A stretch of 64,000 nt of DNA from Diplocarpon mali (GCA_024741835.1 JAENRP010000153.1:37107-101106), one strand, 5' to 3'; shown: positions 1-12,240, counted from the first letter of the stretch. Notes: a model not told the origin generated them from the sequence alone. Program-made: numbers and translations.

Positions 1-70
1 TACTTATCGTTACTGCTCACCATATTCACCAAGCCCCATCGATGACCTGAGAAATTTGACTTCTTACATC

Positions 71-1719
71 ATGGTGGGTAACTCACACAGCATCTCCCCC
101 GCAGACATCCCGGGGAAAATCTGCGAAGACTGTGAGAGGATATACCGAAAGAACAAGCGCACAGATCTTGCAAGGTATTGTCAGCAGCGTACGTCATCTT
201 GTTCTCGAGCTGTCCAAGTTCTTCTGGAGAAGTACTAACTCAACCCAGATCTTTGTCCAGTTCTCAAAGACGGAATTCCATGCCATATCCGCAAAAGTAA
301 GCATCAGCCAAGATGCGAGAGGCGTGTGTGCTGATACCCGAGACGCCAGCAATACACTGCTGACGACATTTCAGATCCGCTTCCCCTATCACCGCCAATA
401 AAATGTAATGCCGATGGGTGCCAACAAATTCTGCTAGAGAAATCTCTACACTGTCATGTGCATTCATGCACCTTCAACAGATGCCCAAACTATGCTCAAC
501 CTGGCCAAGGAATCGATTACTGCGATGATCACAAATGCCCTGATATAGCTTGTCGATCTGTCAAAAAACGCTACGAGCTTGGGGAAACTCTGAAATGGGC
601 GGTGTTTTGTCGAGACCGTATGCTTTTCCAATAGTCTGTTGTCGATCCAATCTTTACTAAATATTTTCAGATGAGTGTCAGACTCCGAGTTGTGAAGCCA
701 AAAAATTGCAAGGCAAAAACCATTGCCAGTCTCGTATGTTTCATGGTTCAACTTCATCTTAGATCTCATGAGCTGAAAAGTAGCTTAGACTGCTGCAACA
801 TGAAGAGCTGCACCAGCGCTCTTTTTCCACGTCTCCCCATACGCTTCTGTCTCGCTCGTAAGTCTATTATATAACTATCAACTACGAAAGCTAATGACAG
901 GTAGACTACGAAAAACTGGTGGCACAACGAGCCGCGTCTCAACGCGAGGCAGAATTACACGCTGAGCAGCAAGCGCGAGAGCTGAGAGAAGCCAAAAAGC
1001 GCGAGCAGCAGCAGAAGGAAGACGAGAAGCTGGCTCGGCAACTCGAGAATGAAGAGAAAGAAGAGCGGTATCTATGGTACCAGCAAGAAGCTCTCGTAAG
1101 AGCTCAAGAAATCGAAAAAGCTCGACTTGAAGGGGAAATTAGGGAGAGATGGCAGGCTGAGAGAGCGGAGAGGGCCCGACTTGAAGCTGAAGTTGAGTGT
1201 AAAGCGCCGGTTGAAAGGGCAGATCATGGAAGTGAGAGGCATCGGAGAAAATCAACTAGAAATAGCTGTGAGAGCTTTCACAGCGGAGCCGAGACCGGAG
1301 CCAGCATGGGAGAGAGATTTGAGACTTCGCTTGGTTCGCATTACTCCGAGAATTCTAAGGAAGAGAAGATGAGATATCAGGGCTCTCCTCACGGAAGCGA
1401 ATCATATTGCGAAGTTCACCAGGTGTCTATGCCAAGGCCGAAGGGCGGGGAACAGCCACGGATGGGAAACTATGTGCATATCCACCATGATGATGAGGCA
1501 TTTCAGAGCGCTGGCCCCTATTACATGAGGTCTGGAACAGAGAGAGGCGCTGAGCATGTATGCGTGGCCAGAGATCGGTATCGCAGAAGAGGGAAACAAT
1601 ATTCCAAGCCTAACGGCACGGCGTATTTCTATAGTCATCAGAGCGAGGCGCAAGAAACTGTTGCAAGGTCTGGCAAGACAGCGGTTGAGGAGAAGCAGAA
1701 TTCTAGGGATGGGTGGTGA
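71..1719 (+). CDS. Cys/His-repeat protein with long coiled coil (unknown function)
   Basis: Six-exon model that I assembled: 71-188, 249-296, 375-617, 671-733, 789-857, 905-1719, all GT-AG; the first intron has a TACTAAC branch site. The spliced N-terminal half holds tandem units of the form CxxHxC-x4-C (CHVHSCTFNRC, CDDHKCPDIAC, CRDHECQTPSC, CQSHCCNMKSC), preceded by a looser CQQHLC unit and ended by CLAHY. They very likely bind metal. From about residue 170 a charged Ala/Glu/Gln/Arg coiled coil follows, then a low-complexity polar tail ending at TGA 1717-1719. Four introns interrupt the His codon of a CxxH at phase 1. The start at ATG 71 is the first in-frame Met, but an upstream exon outside the window is possible. 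I do not recognise a named family; the function is unknown. Confidence 0.7.
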
Positions 1720-2000
1720 GAGCTTTCGATGTCCTATCATAGTCATTTGTTAGTATCATTGAATCATTGAGAGTACAAAAGCAGACAGATGGGATGATGC
1801 GTGCGACTTGGATGTATTTTGTGCTCTGACACTGTGATCGGCTAAGGGACCACTTTGCAATATGGTTATCTCTTCAATCTGAGGGCTTCATTGGAAATAT
1901 TGGATGAGCGGGAGTCTTTGATGAATATAAAGGTACCAATCGTAGGTGATTAGGTACCTCTACAGATTACATGACGCAGGTAGGACTGTGTAGATATAGA

Positions 2001-2255
2001 AGTAGGTAGTAAATAAACACATAGGGGGTGCATAATAAAAGGAAGCCTTATTGAGAACTAAAATAAAAGAGGAAGCACTATAATCAGGCAAGCCTTGAAA
2101 AGGTATTAGGAACAATTCCTAAGAATAAGGTATATTAAAGCAAGTCTGCCTAGTTTCTAAAGTATAAAAGGTAGTTTGGTATTTATACCTTAGCTTATAT
2201 ATATTAAATTACATAACTTCCTATTTCAAGATCTCCTTATCTTAGGTCTTCATAT
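2001..2255 (+). repeat. LTR-like direct repeat, left copy (heavily mutated)
   Basis: It matches 5122-5383 in the same orientation along its whole length, for example the shared ATAGGGGGTG core at 2021-2030, the AAGTCTGCCT block and the ACTTCCTAT block. Relative to the right copy it has many C-to-T changes (CTCA to CTTA, CACATGAC to TACATAAC). The outer edges are approximate. It is probably the 5' LTR of a roughly 3.4 kb element. Confidence 0.65.
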
Positions 2256-3125
2256 ATATCTTAAATATTAAAAGTAGCGGCCTCTGCTACTATTAGCGAG
2301 AATAAGAAATCGGGGTTGACAAAATATATCAGTTATCTTTTCTAAAAACTATAGATATAGGAAGAGAGAATAAGTAAGAAGTAGAAACTAGAGCTATTGA
2401 CTTCGGAAAAATTCCTAAATTGGAAATTCATTTTTATAGGATCTCTATTTAGAACCTTTATATTTCGAGGCCGAGGTTTTGCTATGTCGCTTCGTATATA
2501 AAAGTTGATTGTACTGAATTTGACTCCTGGGTCGGGCTCGCGAGTCGTTCTAGCTATTTCGAATTTTCAATTTTCATTTTTTTTTTTCGCAAGTTATGAT
2601 TTCGGTCTAAGATCTTGAGAAGTCTAAAAGTTCGATTTATTTGCTAATAGAGTAGGTTTCGCGTTTGTTTGAAAGCTAATTAACCTATTTGAATCGTTTA
2701 AAAGCTGATCTATTGCAATCAATAGGATCTGAAAATCCAAAATTCCTTTTGCAAGAGAATTCATAAAAACCTGTCTTGCAAGTGTTACTCAGGCTTTCCA
2801 AATAATGAAGCTCGTTCATCTTTTAAAGTAGCTAATAGTGCTCCGAGTTCTTTAGAGGCAATTTTGCAAGAGATTAAGAAGGTAAAAAGAAGAAGAGGTA
2901 AATAGGAAGAAGTTATTAAATTAGGGGTATTTAGTAAGATCGCACTTATTAATCTTAAAATACTTAATAGTCTTAACTTAAAGGTCGATAGGTAGTCTTA
3001 GTGCGAAAAGTCGTCCTCTTTCAACGTCATTAAGAATTTTCTAATTAATTAAAATATTCGATACGCTAGTAAAAGTTTATTAATATTTCTTAAGTTCTTG
3101 TCAAGTGCGTATGATAAGAACAAAT

Positions 3126-3409
3126 TGTAACGACACAGAATCACCTATGTAGAAGTATGGTGCAGAGGTGTATTCTATAGGTCTAATACTAAGTAAACAA
3201 AAAGGATAAGGAGTTCCTTAGGAGAGAGACTTCCTCCTTAAATACACAAGCCAGAAGCCCTATAGCCTGTTCCTATGATATTATGCAAGAATATCTTAGT
3301 ATACCTTATTAGGGTTGAATCGGGGCATCCTTGCCTCGATCGAAATCAGAAACCTTAAACACCGTAACTCCGAGATATCCAAGTGCAACTCCAAGGCGCT
3401 ATCGTTACA
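3126..3409. mobile_element. Solo LTR with 5-bp target-site duplication
   Basis: A 284-bp unit begins TGTAACGA and ends TCGTTACA, exact 8-bp inverted ends of LTR type (TG...CA). It is flanked by identical CAAAT at 3121-3125 and 3410-3414. There is no internal coding sequence, so it is a solo LTR left by LTR-LTR recombination. It sits inside the older degraded block and is therefore nested. Its sequence is unlike the other LTR family in this window. Confidence 0.85.
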
Positions 3410-5121
3410 CAAATTCCTTTAAGAAAGCTAAGGTATTACAAATTTGCAATCTACCAGATTCTCGAAATTCGGACTTAAAGGCTGTAATAAGCTTTTATTG
3501 TAATTTACAAAACTTCCATTTAAGAAGGGGCTTAATAATATCCTTACTTATATGATCATAGTATCGAAGGAGCCTTATAATTATATCGTGTTATCTAATT
3601 CTAAAACGGTAATAAGTTTCCTTGTATTATTTAAAAAAGTTAATAATATTAGCACTGGTAAAGTAAGGTGCATTTAGAGAACTAGAAAGAGGGAAATGGC
3701 TAGTAGTAGCTTTAAAAGCTACTATTACAGTATCTTTTTATTTATCTCAAAGTGATAGTCCTATAGTAAGTGATAAAGAAATAGGTTTATGATTAAGTAT
3801 CTAGTGGCTAGGCAGGACGTTTAAAAAGGGAGGGTTTAAAGAGTTTTCTAAATTAAAATCAATTTTCAAAAGACTTACTTGATACATATTGAAAATATTC
3901 TACATTTATAGTCTGTGCACCATTCTAAAGGTTTCTACTAATAGGGGCCTTGATCAAGGGGTACTACCAATTATATAATAATATTAACTCGCCGCTCTTT
4001 ACATTAGAAATTAACACTTTTACTATGGATTCTATATTAAGTATACCTATACTAAAAACTCTAAAACGATACACTTCTATAAGAGGTAGTATAAGAAGCG
4101 TAGGAATTAATAACAATTGAAAGAATTAGAGAATTGATTCGGGAAATGCCAAAGAGATATAAGGTAGCGATTGAAGCTAAAGGATTATTTATAAAATACT
4201 AGAGAAAAGAATAAAAGCAGCATTGCCAAGTATCTAGAGTGCACGGTCTAGAATTGTGGAATATTTCCACCCTGTACTAAGTAGTTGAAAAGATTTAAAG
4301 AGAGGGTTGACCACAGTTTCAAAATTGGAGTTATTCATAAGGCTTTCAGGTATTAGCACTAAACGAATTAGTGGCAAGGGCAGGGTCTCTAAAAGCGTCT
4401 TTTCTAATTATGATCCGCGGTCCAGGATCAGGAATCGAGTTCCGATTTCCGAACAGAGTTTAATAAGCGCGTGCTAAGAGGTTTCGAGTAGGTATAGACT
4501 AGCTAATAGGATCGTTGCGATCAATCGCAATAAGACAAGGTTTGCTAAATCGAGGACCTCAGTCTACTATAAGGTTTCCAAATAAGCTTTTTCTTAGCAA
4601 AAGGGACTATTTCGATTGGATCCTAAAAAAGGAGGTTTTCCGGAACTGCATCCGAGACAAGGTTTTTGAATAGAGTTCTATTGAATTGAGTTCTATTAAT
4701 GACGCAAGCTTTCAAAGCTATCAGATTCTAAAATCTAACAGAGCTGATGTTACACTTCTAGTTAAGGCTTGTGCTTGGTATTACTCAAGTATTCGAAACT
4801 GCCGTCGTTTAAAGTCATTATTTCAAACCAATTAGACTTTTGGCACGCGAAGTGTTGGAAATGAAGATTTTATACCGATTGAACCGAGGAATCCGAAAAA
4901 TTCAGGTTATTAGGGGAGGAAGAACAGGGGGCTTGCAGAGCGGGTTGCGGAGCTATTTCAGGGTAAGTTGAGGGGTTATAAGGGTTGCGAAGGTTGAGGA
5001 GGAAGAATAGGTGACTTTCAGAGCGGTTTAAGGTATAAGTTGAGGAGTGACCCCTTGACTGCGAACATTCGAGACCGAAAAGAAGGCATATAAAGACGAA
5101 ATCTCAAAGAATCGTCCCTGC

Positions 5122-5383
5122 GTAGGTCACTAATAAAGAAATACATAGGGGGTGTATAATAAAAGGAGGCCTTATAAAGAACCAAGAGAAAAGAGCGCGC
5201 GGAAGAACTGCAATTAGGCAAGCCTCAACAAGGTATTAAGAACAATTCCTAATAGAAGGTGTATTAGAGTAAGTCTGCCTGGTTTCTAAAGTACAATAGG
5301 TGGTTCAGTATTTGAACCTCAACCTGCATATGCCACATCACATGACTTCCTATTACGAGATATCTTTATCTCAGGTCTCTACA
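5122..5383 (+). repeat. LTR-like direct repeat, right copy
   Basis: This is the better-preserved partner of the repeat at 2001-2255, in direct orientation. The two copies delimit the AT-rich block, as LTRs would. The exact TG...CA ends cannot be fixed because both edges are degraded. Confidence 0.65.
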
Positions 5384-5829
5384 CTAGGTAGGAATACTTT
5401 TCAGTACCCATATCTGGTGGATTCGATATATGAGTCCCAGCAATATGGAAATATCACACGCTTCGAACTGCTTTTCATTTATTGCAGTGACAGCTATTGA
5501 TGGACGTATTTCTATGTTGGAAGAGCGTGACACATAGCTAGGCGCTAACCTATCCATCCGTCTCGATCTGGCCCTCGAAAGCTAGCGAACAGGTTTCCAG
5601 GCGATTCCTTTCCAGTAGTTCATATAGGATCCAAGTCAAAGATATGAGTGGCTGACTTTGGGATGGTGATCTGGCGAAATGACGGCGAAACCTGAACTGA
5701 GGACCGAGGATAGCAAGGCAAAGACTGAAATCTGGGGCGGAGTAGCATAGGAAGAATATTTAACTGAGGGATGGAAAGGAGCCTCCTCCACTAGACGAGC
5801 GCACGTCTACTTACATGTTGGAGTATTTC

Positions 5830-6577
5830 CTACGACTGGCCACATATGCAAACGTAACCTCGTCCACAAACAAAAGCCTGGTTGCGATATCCCATCTGCC
5901 AAACAGGACACGGCAAAAGCGAACAAGCAAGCGGGAATGCGAATCTCGGTCTCGGGCGCGGGTATAAACGTTTCCCAGCTTCTTCTCTGCTCGGGGGATA
6001 GCCGACTATAAGCTTCAAAGGTAGCGACGGATCCACACTCGCTTGGTGCTCTGTTGTTGACATGGCGGGGACGTCTTTCTCGCTTGGCTCAACCGACGGG
6101 CGGCGATGCTGGAACATGGAGCAGCGTGGTGAATGAAAGGTAGGCTAAGTGGCCATAGATGCCTCTCGAGAGGACAATGAGCGTAGCAGGTGATAGAACA
6201 CGGGGTTTTGGCGGATGTGCATCGTCTTGATTTCGAGCTCTTCTGGCTCACGGTGGACGTGAGCTCGATCGATCCTCCTGAGCCCTTGACCTGCAAACCG
6301 AAGCCGGATGTTGCAATCACGACAGGCTCGTTTGACTCTTCCAACCATCTTCTCCCAGGGAGAAGTCCAAGTTCGCCATTTTCCCGTCTTCTCTTGAGTC
6401 GAAAGATCCGATTCCACAACACAACACGTGACGAGGCCGCACACTCAGCATAGGTGATGTCATCGCCCGACAGCCGGTAGGCATACTTCTCCCTGCATCT
6501 CCTTCTCTCGCTCTACAGATAAAAGACTTCTGTGGCAGAGAGTTGAATCAATCAATTGAATACCCGTCGCCCCCAGA
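5830..6577. other. Intergenic, no supported gene
   Basis: Several overlapping open frames of 87-135 codons lie on both strands, but none has recognisable protein character or splice continuity. The right part, about 6480-6577, is the probable promoter and 5' UTR of the next gene, with CT-rich stretches and a CAATCAATTGAATAC stretch just before the ATG. Confidence 0.5.
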
Positions 6578-7193
6578 ATGTCTCTCGAATCCCTCGCCAT
6601 CTCGCGCCAAAATGCCAGTACAGAGCTCGCTCAACTAGCCGAGGAGCACATGAAGCACGACCTCCGACAGTCAGACCGCGACGCGCTCAACAACGCGGCG
6701 CAGAAATTCGGAACCTTCACGACAGTCGGCTCCCTCGTCGGTCTCGGGCTCGGCGTCGCGCTCGCATTCAGGGTGCGGAGATCGAGGGCCGAGTTCTTCA
6801 AAGCGTTCCGCGCCATCGAGAAGCCGACTCACGTGCAGTTTGCCGGCGGGCGGACTGGTGAGTAGCATGTCCTCTGTGAGATGGCGCGCCAGGCCTGGTA
6901 TTGATGGGGACACAGAGGTGCTGCCGGATATCACGCCGCTCTTGAAGCCGACGACTCTGGGCGACGTGGCAGCTTACATGCTGTTCTCAACCGGGGGGCT
7001 GTTCCTCGGTGGAGAGTTGGGCCTGCTGGCCGGCTCGTACTCGGCGAGGAGGACCATCACGAGCGATTCGGAGAGCAAGGCGAGGATTGAGAAGGCCTTC
7101 AAGGCCTTCAAGGCAGATGTGTTGAGAAGGGAGATTGCGCAGCTTGAGGGGGGGGAGAAGGGGTCTGGGCCGTTGGATGTGTTGTTGGAGTAG
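6578..7193 (+). CDS. Small two-segment membrane protein (conserved-looking, unknown)
   Basis: Two exons, 6578-6857 and 6916-7193, with a 58-nt intron (GTGAGT...CACAG) that preserves the frame and removes an in-frame TAG. The product is 185 aa. A Gly/Val/Leu-rich hydrophobic segment near residues 48-68 (VGSLVGLGLGVALAF) is followed by the basic RVRRSRAEFF. A second hydrophobic Gly-rich segment near 120-140 (LFSTGGLFLGGELGLLAGSY) precedes a helical charged C-terminus. Paired GxxxG-like segments flanked by basic residues resemble small mitochondrial or ER membrane proteins, but the family is not recognised. It is convergent with the RdRP gene downstream. Confidence 0.75.
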
Positions 7194-7606
7194 GGGGGGG
7201 GGGAGATGGAAGTCAGAGCTTCTCGCTGAAGACCTTTTTCGTACGTGTCTTGCGAGGTTGAGAAAATGGCGCAGTGGGCGGCGGCGTAACGAACAATGTA
7301 CAGAGGGGGCCAGGGAAGATGTACTCCAACATCATACTGTATATCATGAACCCTCTTTTTCCGTCTCAAGATCGAACGTCGAATTCTGTACTTGATGTCC
7401 GTGAAAATGACGAGATCCACGTGGCGGGCCTGGTTTCATCATTCCAATAGAAATGAGAGAGCAGCAGAGTCTCCTGTCGTAGTCCAAACCCCAAAACGTC
7501 CAGTCCTAGATGGCTGCGCCACCGAGTCTCGTCTCGCCGCACAACTAGCCAACTCCAGATGCCAACTCAGGGGGAATCGTCAACACCGTCACTTCACCGC
7601 CCTCGG
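7194..7606. other. Intergenic region between convergent genes
   Basis: This is the shared 3' flank of the membrane-protein gene (+) and the RdRP gene (-). It opens with a run of G around 7191-7203. No gene or other feature is visible. Confidence 0.6.
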
Positions 7607-10600
7607 CTATTCGAATTCCAGCTCCATCTCCCTCAAACAAACCGCAGCAGAAATATACCCAAAGCTGACCAACTGGCTGCTATTCCTTCCCGCCGTGACG
7701 AAGGCATTGCCCTCGTCCAGGCACACTGACAGGCACGCCATGCTCCTCTCCAGAGCATCCTCCGCGCGCTCGCCGTCGTCGTCGTTGAGGATGCACTTGA
7801 TCACGAAGCCTGCGTCGCGCTCGTACGCTTCCTTCATGGTGACGGAGAGGTCCCGCTGCCTCTTCGACTGGTTGCCCGTCACGCCGAGGATGTTGCCGAT
7901 GAACGCCTCGAGCTCGGAGATGGGCCGGGAGGGGTGCTCGCTGTAGCTGGCAATGGTGTTCTTGAGGTTGTACTCGTACCTGTCTCGGCGTCAGTCTGAA
8001 GTTCCCAAGCTGCGCAAAGGTGGCGCGGACATCTCCCGCAGCTCTCGAGCCCACGTTACGTGGTGCGCCCATTGCAGGTTCCAGCACTTCTTGTGGATGT
8101 GTGTCCAGACCCTGTTCAGGACCGACGGGGTCCGGGTGGAGAGCATGCGGTATTTCTTGATCTCGCTGAACACCTCGTGCTCATCGATCGCTCGGTAGAG
8201 CTGTCCCAGGATCTTGTGGCTTTCGTAATACCTGTAGGCCGGGAAGTCGTCGTCGTCGTTGTCGTCTTGCGTTGAGAGTGATTTTGCTTCTAGTTGAAGT
8301 CCCTCTTTCTTCTCCATCCGGACGATGTTACCCATCGCCATGAAGTCCGGTCGTACAGGTGCGAACTTGGGCATCCTCTTCATGTCGACCTAGGCCTGTT
8401 ATCAGCATCGATCCTGAGACTAGGTGGATTCGACGTACTGGGACGCCAGTCTTGGAGAAATCCACGGCAGTAGAATGCATTTCCGCAAGCCTCGTACAGT
8501 CTTGGTCTAGGGTGCCCGCAGACCGTTGATCCGCAAGTATCTGATGATTAGTTGCAATGCGTCCCACTAGGAGAAGTCAGAGTCAGTATTGCTTCTTTGC
8601 GCAGCGCTAGGATCGACTCAGGGGTTGGTAAGCATGTTAAGAGAGGATGTGATCGCCTGAGCCTCTCAGGACCGCCCGCCAGGGACAACAAGCCTGAGAA
8701 TACATACGCTGGTCCGTTTCCATAAAAGTGACGAAGAAGTCTGTCATATCATCTCTCTCCACTGTCCGACCAATGTCCATTGCGGGCTGCCTAGGATAGT
8801 CGGCTGGTTCACAGTATTTGCTTGGTAGGCATTCGGGATCCCAGACGATGTTGTAAAGGTCGCCGTCTAGGTCTCCACCACTTAGCTTGCTCGGAAGATC
8901 TCGATTTCCCTTTTGACTGAAGCAGATACAATTTGATAGTTTCATGAGCGGTGAGTCGCGTGGGACATTGACAGCATCGACCAGCTGTATATCTCCAGGA
9001 TGAAGTGCAGGAGAGCGAGTGACGAGGACATTCCTCTTCGTAATGACCGTCTTCTTCCCTTTCTGAGTCTGGAAGGTACAGAAAATCTCGTTCGCTCCAA
9101 GAACACCGGTCTCGTCCATAACACCGTAAAGTGTAAGCCCTTTGGGGACAGAGTATCGTGCTCGGTGTTTAAGCGACTTCACTTCCATCATGACTGACAT
9201 CTCAAGGACATCGCACAGAAAACGATCGGTACGAAACTCAATGCTCATGTGCGCCAGCTTCCGAATGAGCCATGGCAGATGGACCCGATCTCCAATCATG
9301 TGGGAGGTCAAGAATTTGGCGGCGTTGGATGCGTTCGTCGTGGCCTTTCTGAGTCGCTCGATCTCTTGTGATTGGAGATTCAAGAACCACTCATCCGCAA
9401 CACCAATGTCTTCCATGATCTTGATTGTTTGCCGATTGAGATACATGGGAAGAGATTTGTAAGATGCGTTACAGAGTTCCAGGTCAAAAGACTCCGACCC
9501 TTCAAACTTGACCATTGACGGCCGCATCAGAATTTGGTCGCCCTCGAGGCGGTCGTCCAGAGACAGCATCCCCTTAGCGCCTATGGTGACTTCTCAGCAA
9601 AGTGTTCGAAGTTCGAAAGTTATCTGAGAGGCGCTCGATCATCTCAGAACGTGAAGTGAGGCCACACGGAAGCCGACGGAGATGATCACTTGCCTTGGTA
9701 TCGAATCTGGAAGCAAGTTGGCTTCAGCCTCTGCATCTCAGGGAGGGCATCCCATATCTTGTACATGACTGTTCTCGAGATCGTCCCAACCCCGTCACTG
9801 AATACTCTTGAGCCGCGCTGGACATCTGGCTGCATCTGAACAAGCCCAGGCTTCAATGGGACAGCAATCGGCGTCTCGGAAAACGCTTGGCCTATCCTTG
9901 CAGCACACTTCGCAGGACACCGAATCTTGGTAAAGTCGCCGAGTTGTTGTATTAGCACCCGATCGTATATGAGGCTTCCATTCTGGGCAAATGGTGACAT
10001 GAACCAGCAGGATTGGGCGCGGAGTGAGGAATGTGAGAACCCGAGGAAATCGAATTTGCGACCCGCGATGAAGAAACCACTTCTTAGAATGCGTTTGAAC
10101 CTTCCGCTGAATACGGGCTCGTTGGAAATCTGCGGGTTAAATCGTACTGGCTCGCCGTCCTCATCCGCAAATTGTACTCGGAGAAAGAATTCGTGGTGTT
10201 TGGGATATTTGCGAAGCACTCGGTTGTATGGTTCTGGTTCTGGTCCGGACAGATACAGACCTGACGGAGTTACCCTCACCTGATGAATCATGGCGAGTCT
10301 TTCCGACGTCTGGAGATTCCCATCCGCAGAAGCTAAAGCTTCTTCTTTCTTTGCTTGCTCTTCAAATCTCGTCAAGTACTTGAGCATGGTCTCCAAATGA
10401 AACTCGCTCGCTTCTGTTTCCAAGCCAGGATACGGCATATCTGCAAAGAGTTTCCGCAAGGCTGCTACAGCAATTTCGATTCCTGACCGAGCCATCACCC
10501 TTTTGGCCTCGGGCAGTAGATCAAGAGTTTGCATCGGGCTCAAGTAGCCATTCTTAGCAAAGCGGCGCAGTTGATAGGCTAGCTTCCATGGTACAGCTTG

Positions 10601-11672
10601 CGGGTCTTCCAAAGCTGCTTCGAGTCTTCGTTGATCAGTCGCGAAAGACCTGCTGCTAGGATACACAGGGATTTGCTGGTGGACGATAGGCGGTATGCCG
10701 GAACTATATTGCAGATTCTGTAGAGGCTTTCGAAGCTCTTTGGAGTCTCCGACGAGACACATCTGATACACAAAACAGCATCCCACGACTTCAGCATGCT
10801 GTTTGTCAAGTGACGTGAATCTCCGCCTCTGGTTAGTACTCTTCCCCGTCAAGGTCAGTTTTGATAGGCTTGTTACTATGTCGGTGTTGGTATCGATGCC
10901 GGTTTTTGAAATTCTGGGCGCTTCATTCATGGTGATTGTGATTGAAGCATTGGGTGAATCTTCAGTCGTAATGCTTCTGGTACCTGTGTACAAGAAATCC
11001 ACACGCTGACCATCACTCATTCGTAAAGTCATGCTGCGAGTTCCGATCTGGACACTGCCATTGCCATAGAGATCGTAGTGTGGAATGAAACAAAGTTCGG
11101 CTCCTCGATATCCCCAGACCCCGCACTGGATAATGGTCAGCGGTTTCCCAGCTGGACTTGAAGCAGGAAGACCACCATCGCATCCCTGATCTCTCATATC
11201 TCCAGGCGCATTGGAAGATAACATCAAGGGCGTTTTGCGAACGGTGAAGCTCTGCAGTGTGAGAACGTACCGAAACAGATACGACAGTAAAGGACTTGGT
11301 CGTTTGCGCAATGGTTTTCGCTTTTGGTTTGGGATTCTTTCTTAGCGCATAACGATCCTTCTCTTCTTTGGCCAGACTCCTGAGCAAATGCGTATTTACT
11401 GCATTCTTACTTGGAGAACAAAAGACTGGCGTGCCGAGCAGTCGGATCTTAGGCTGCTCGGGGGAGAGCTGTGGCGGCTTGTTTTGGCCAAATACCACTA
11501 TGAAATTCTGGCCATCGCTAACATGGAGGAAAGTCAACAGAGCAAATCTCTTCTGGGCTTGCTTTCTGCAGTGATAAGTCTGGATTGAGAGCTTCTCGAG
11601 ATAGGGCCGGAGCAGCTTCCGAATCATATTCTCGGTCAATTGCTCGGGCACATCGCGAATGAAAACCTCCAT
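7607..11672 (-). CDS. RNA-dependent RNA polymerase (RNA silencing)
   Basis: A cellular RdRP that copies single-stranded RNA into dsRNA for Dicer in quelling or meiotic silencing pathways. I assembled six exons (minus order): 11672-11271, 11185-9694, 9580-8708, 8566-8439, 8389-8055, 7979-7607; 1200 aa with no stop. The catalytic loop LSGGDLDGDLYNIVWD lies near residue 870, with upstream GAKGM and ILMRPSMVKFEG and downstream HSTAVDFSKTGVPVDMKRMPKF and RPDFMAMGN, the expected family order. An RRM-like N-terminus (about residues 1-80) is followed by a basic linker. Intron 2 (9581-9693) is GC-AG. The splice at 7980-8054 is the least certain. Whether it is closest to QDE-1, SAD-1 or RRP-3 cannot be decided by eye. 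Confidence 0.93.
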
Positions 11673-12240
11673 TCTGGCGAAGGATGTCGAGTTTGGGGAT
11701 ATTTGTCGGGTTGAGATTCACCAGCCGTCCTTCAGCTGGTTCCGAGATAATGGTGTTGTTGTCGCAAGGCGCTGGAAAGCAGGTTGCTCCGCCGGATCTG
11801 TTTGATGCCATAAAGTCCCTTGTATAGGGATTTACTTTTTTCGAAAAACGCAATACCTCTCGGCTGGGTTGGCGTGTCTATCTATTGGTCAGCATGCTGC
11901 AGGCACATCTCGCTTGAATAATTGACCCTTCCGGCTACCAGCATATTCCCACTTCAGTACCCAACGTGTAACCGCGTTTTCCTTCAAGCATTCTTCCATG
12001 TCCTCCTATGTTGGTGCTTGACTCTGCGAAACATCTCGTGATGTCCGAGTACGATCTTGTCGACTTTTCGAAAAGGTTTCGGAGCTGAAGCGAATAAGAG
12101 ATTGCATCGGTATGTGGCATCCGGCCAAGACTTTGCAGTCAAACGCTATCTGCAAGATATCCTCTAACTCTCCAACTGCGATTCTCCCTAGTACCTTATC
12201 GTCTAGACTTGGAGACGCCTTGGACTAAGCTCTCGCATCA
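11673..12240. other. RdRP upstream region, no supported gene
   Basis: This 5' flank of the RdRP gene presumably holds its promoter. A 61-codon minus-strand open frame near 11935-12120 has no recognisable features. Nothing else is supported. Confidence 0.5.

Larger units (their letters stand above)
1754..5800. repeat. AT-rich RIP-degraded retroelement block
   Basis: There is no gene here: all frames are broken by frequent TAA/TAG and the base composition is far more AT-rich than the flanks. The block is bounded by a pair of direct repeats near 2001-2255 and 5122-5383 and contains a nested solo LTR at 3126-3409. The internal sequence was not assigned to an element class. 5390-5800 returns to normal composition and holds nothing recognisable. 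The likely origin is an LTR retroelement destroyed by C-to-T mutation. Confidence 0.75.

Noticed and set aside
6015..6453. Overlapping frames on both strands upstream of the small membrane protein
   Set aside because: Up to three open frames overlap and none resembles a protein; no splice evidence.
6858..6892. 35-nt intron alternative in the small membrane protein gene
   Set aside because: Too short and breaks the frame; the 58-nt intron ending at 6915 keeps the frame with a good acceptor.
7680..8087. 135-codon minus-strand frame inside the RdRP region
   Set aside because: Out-of-frame reading of the last RdRP exons; the RdRP frame carries the family motifs.
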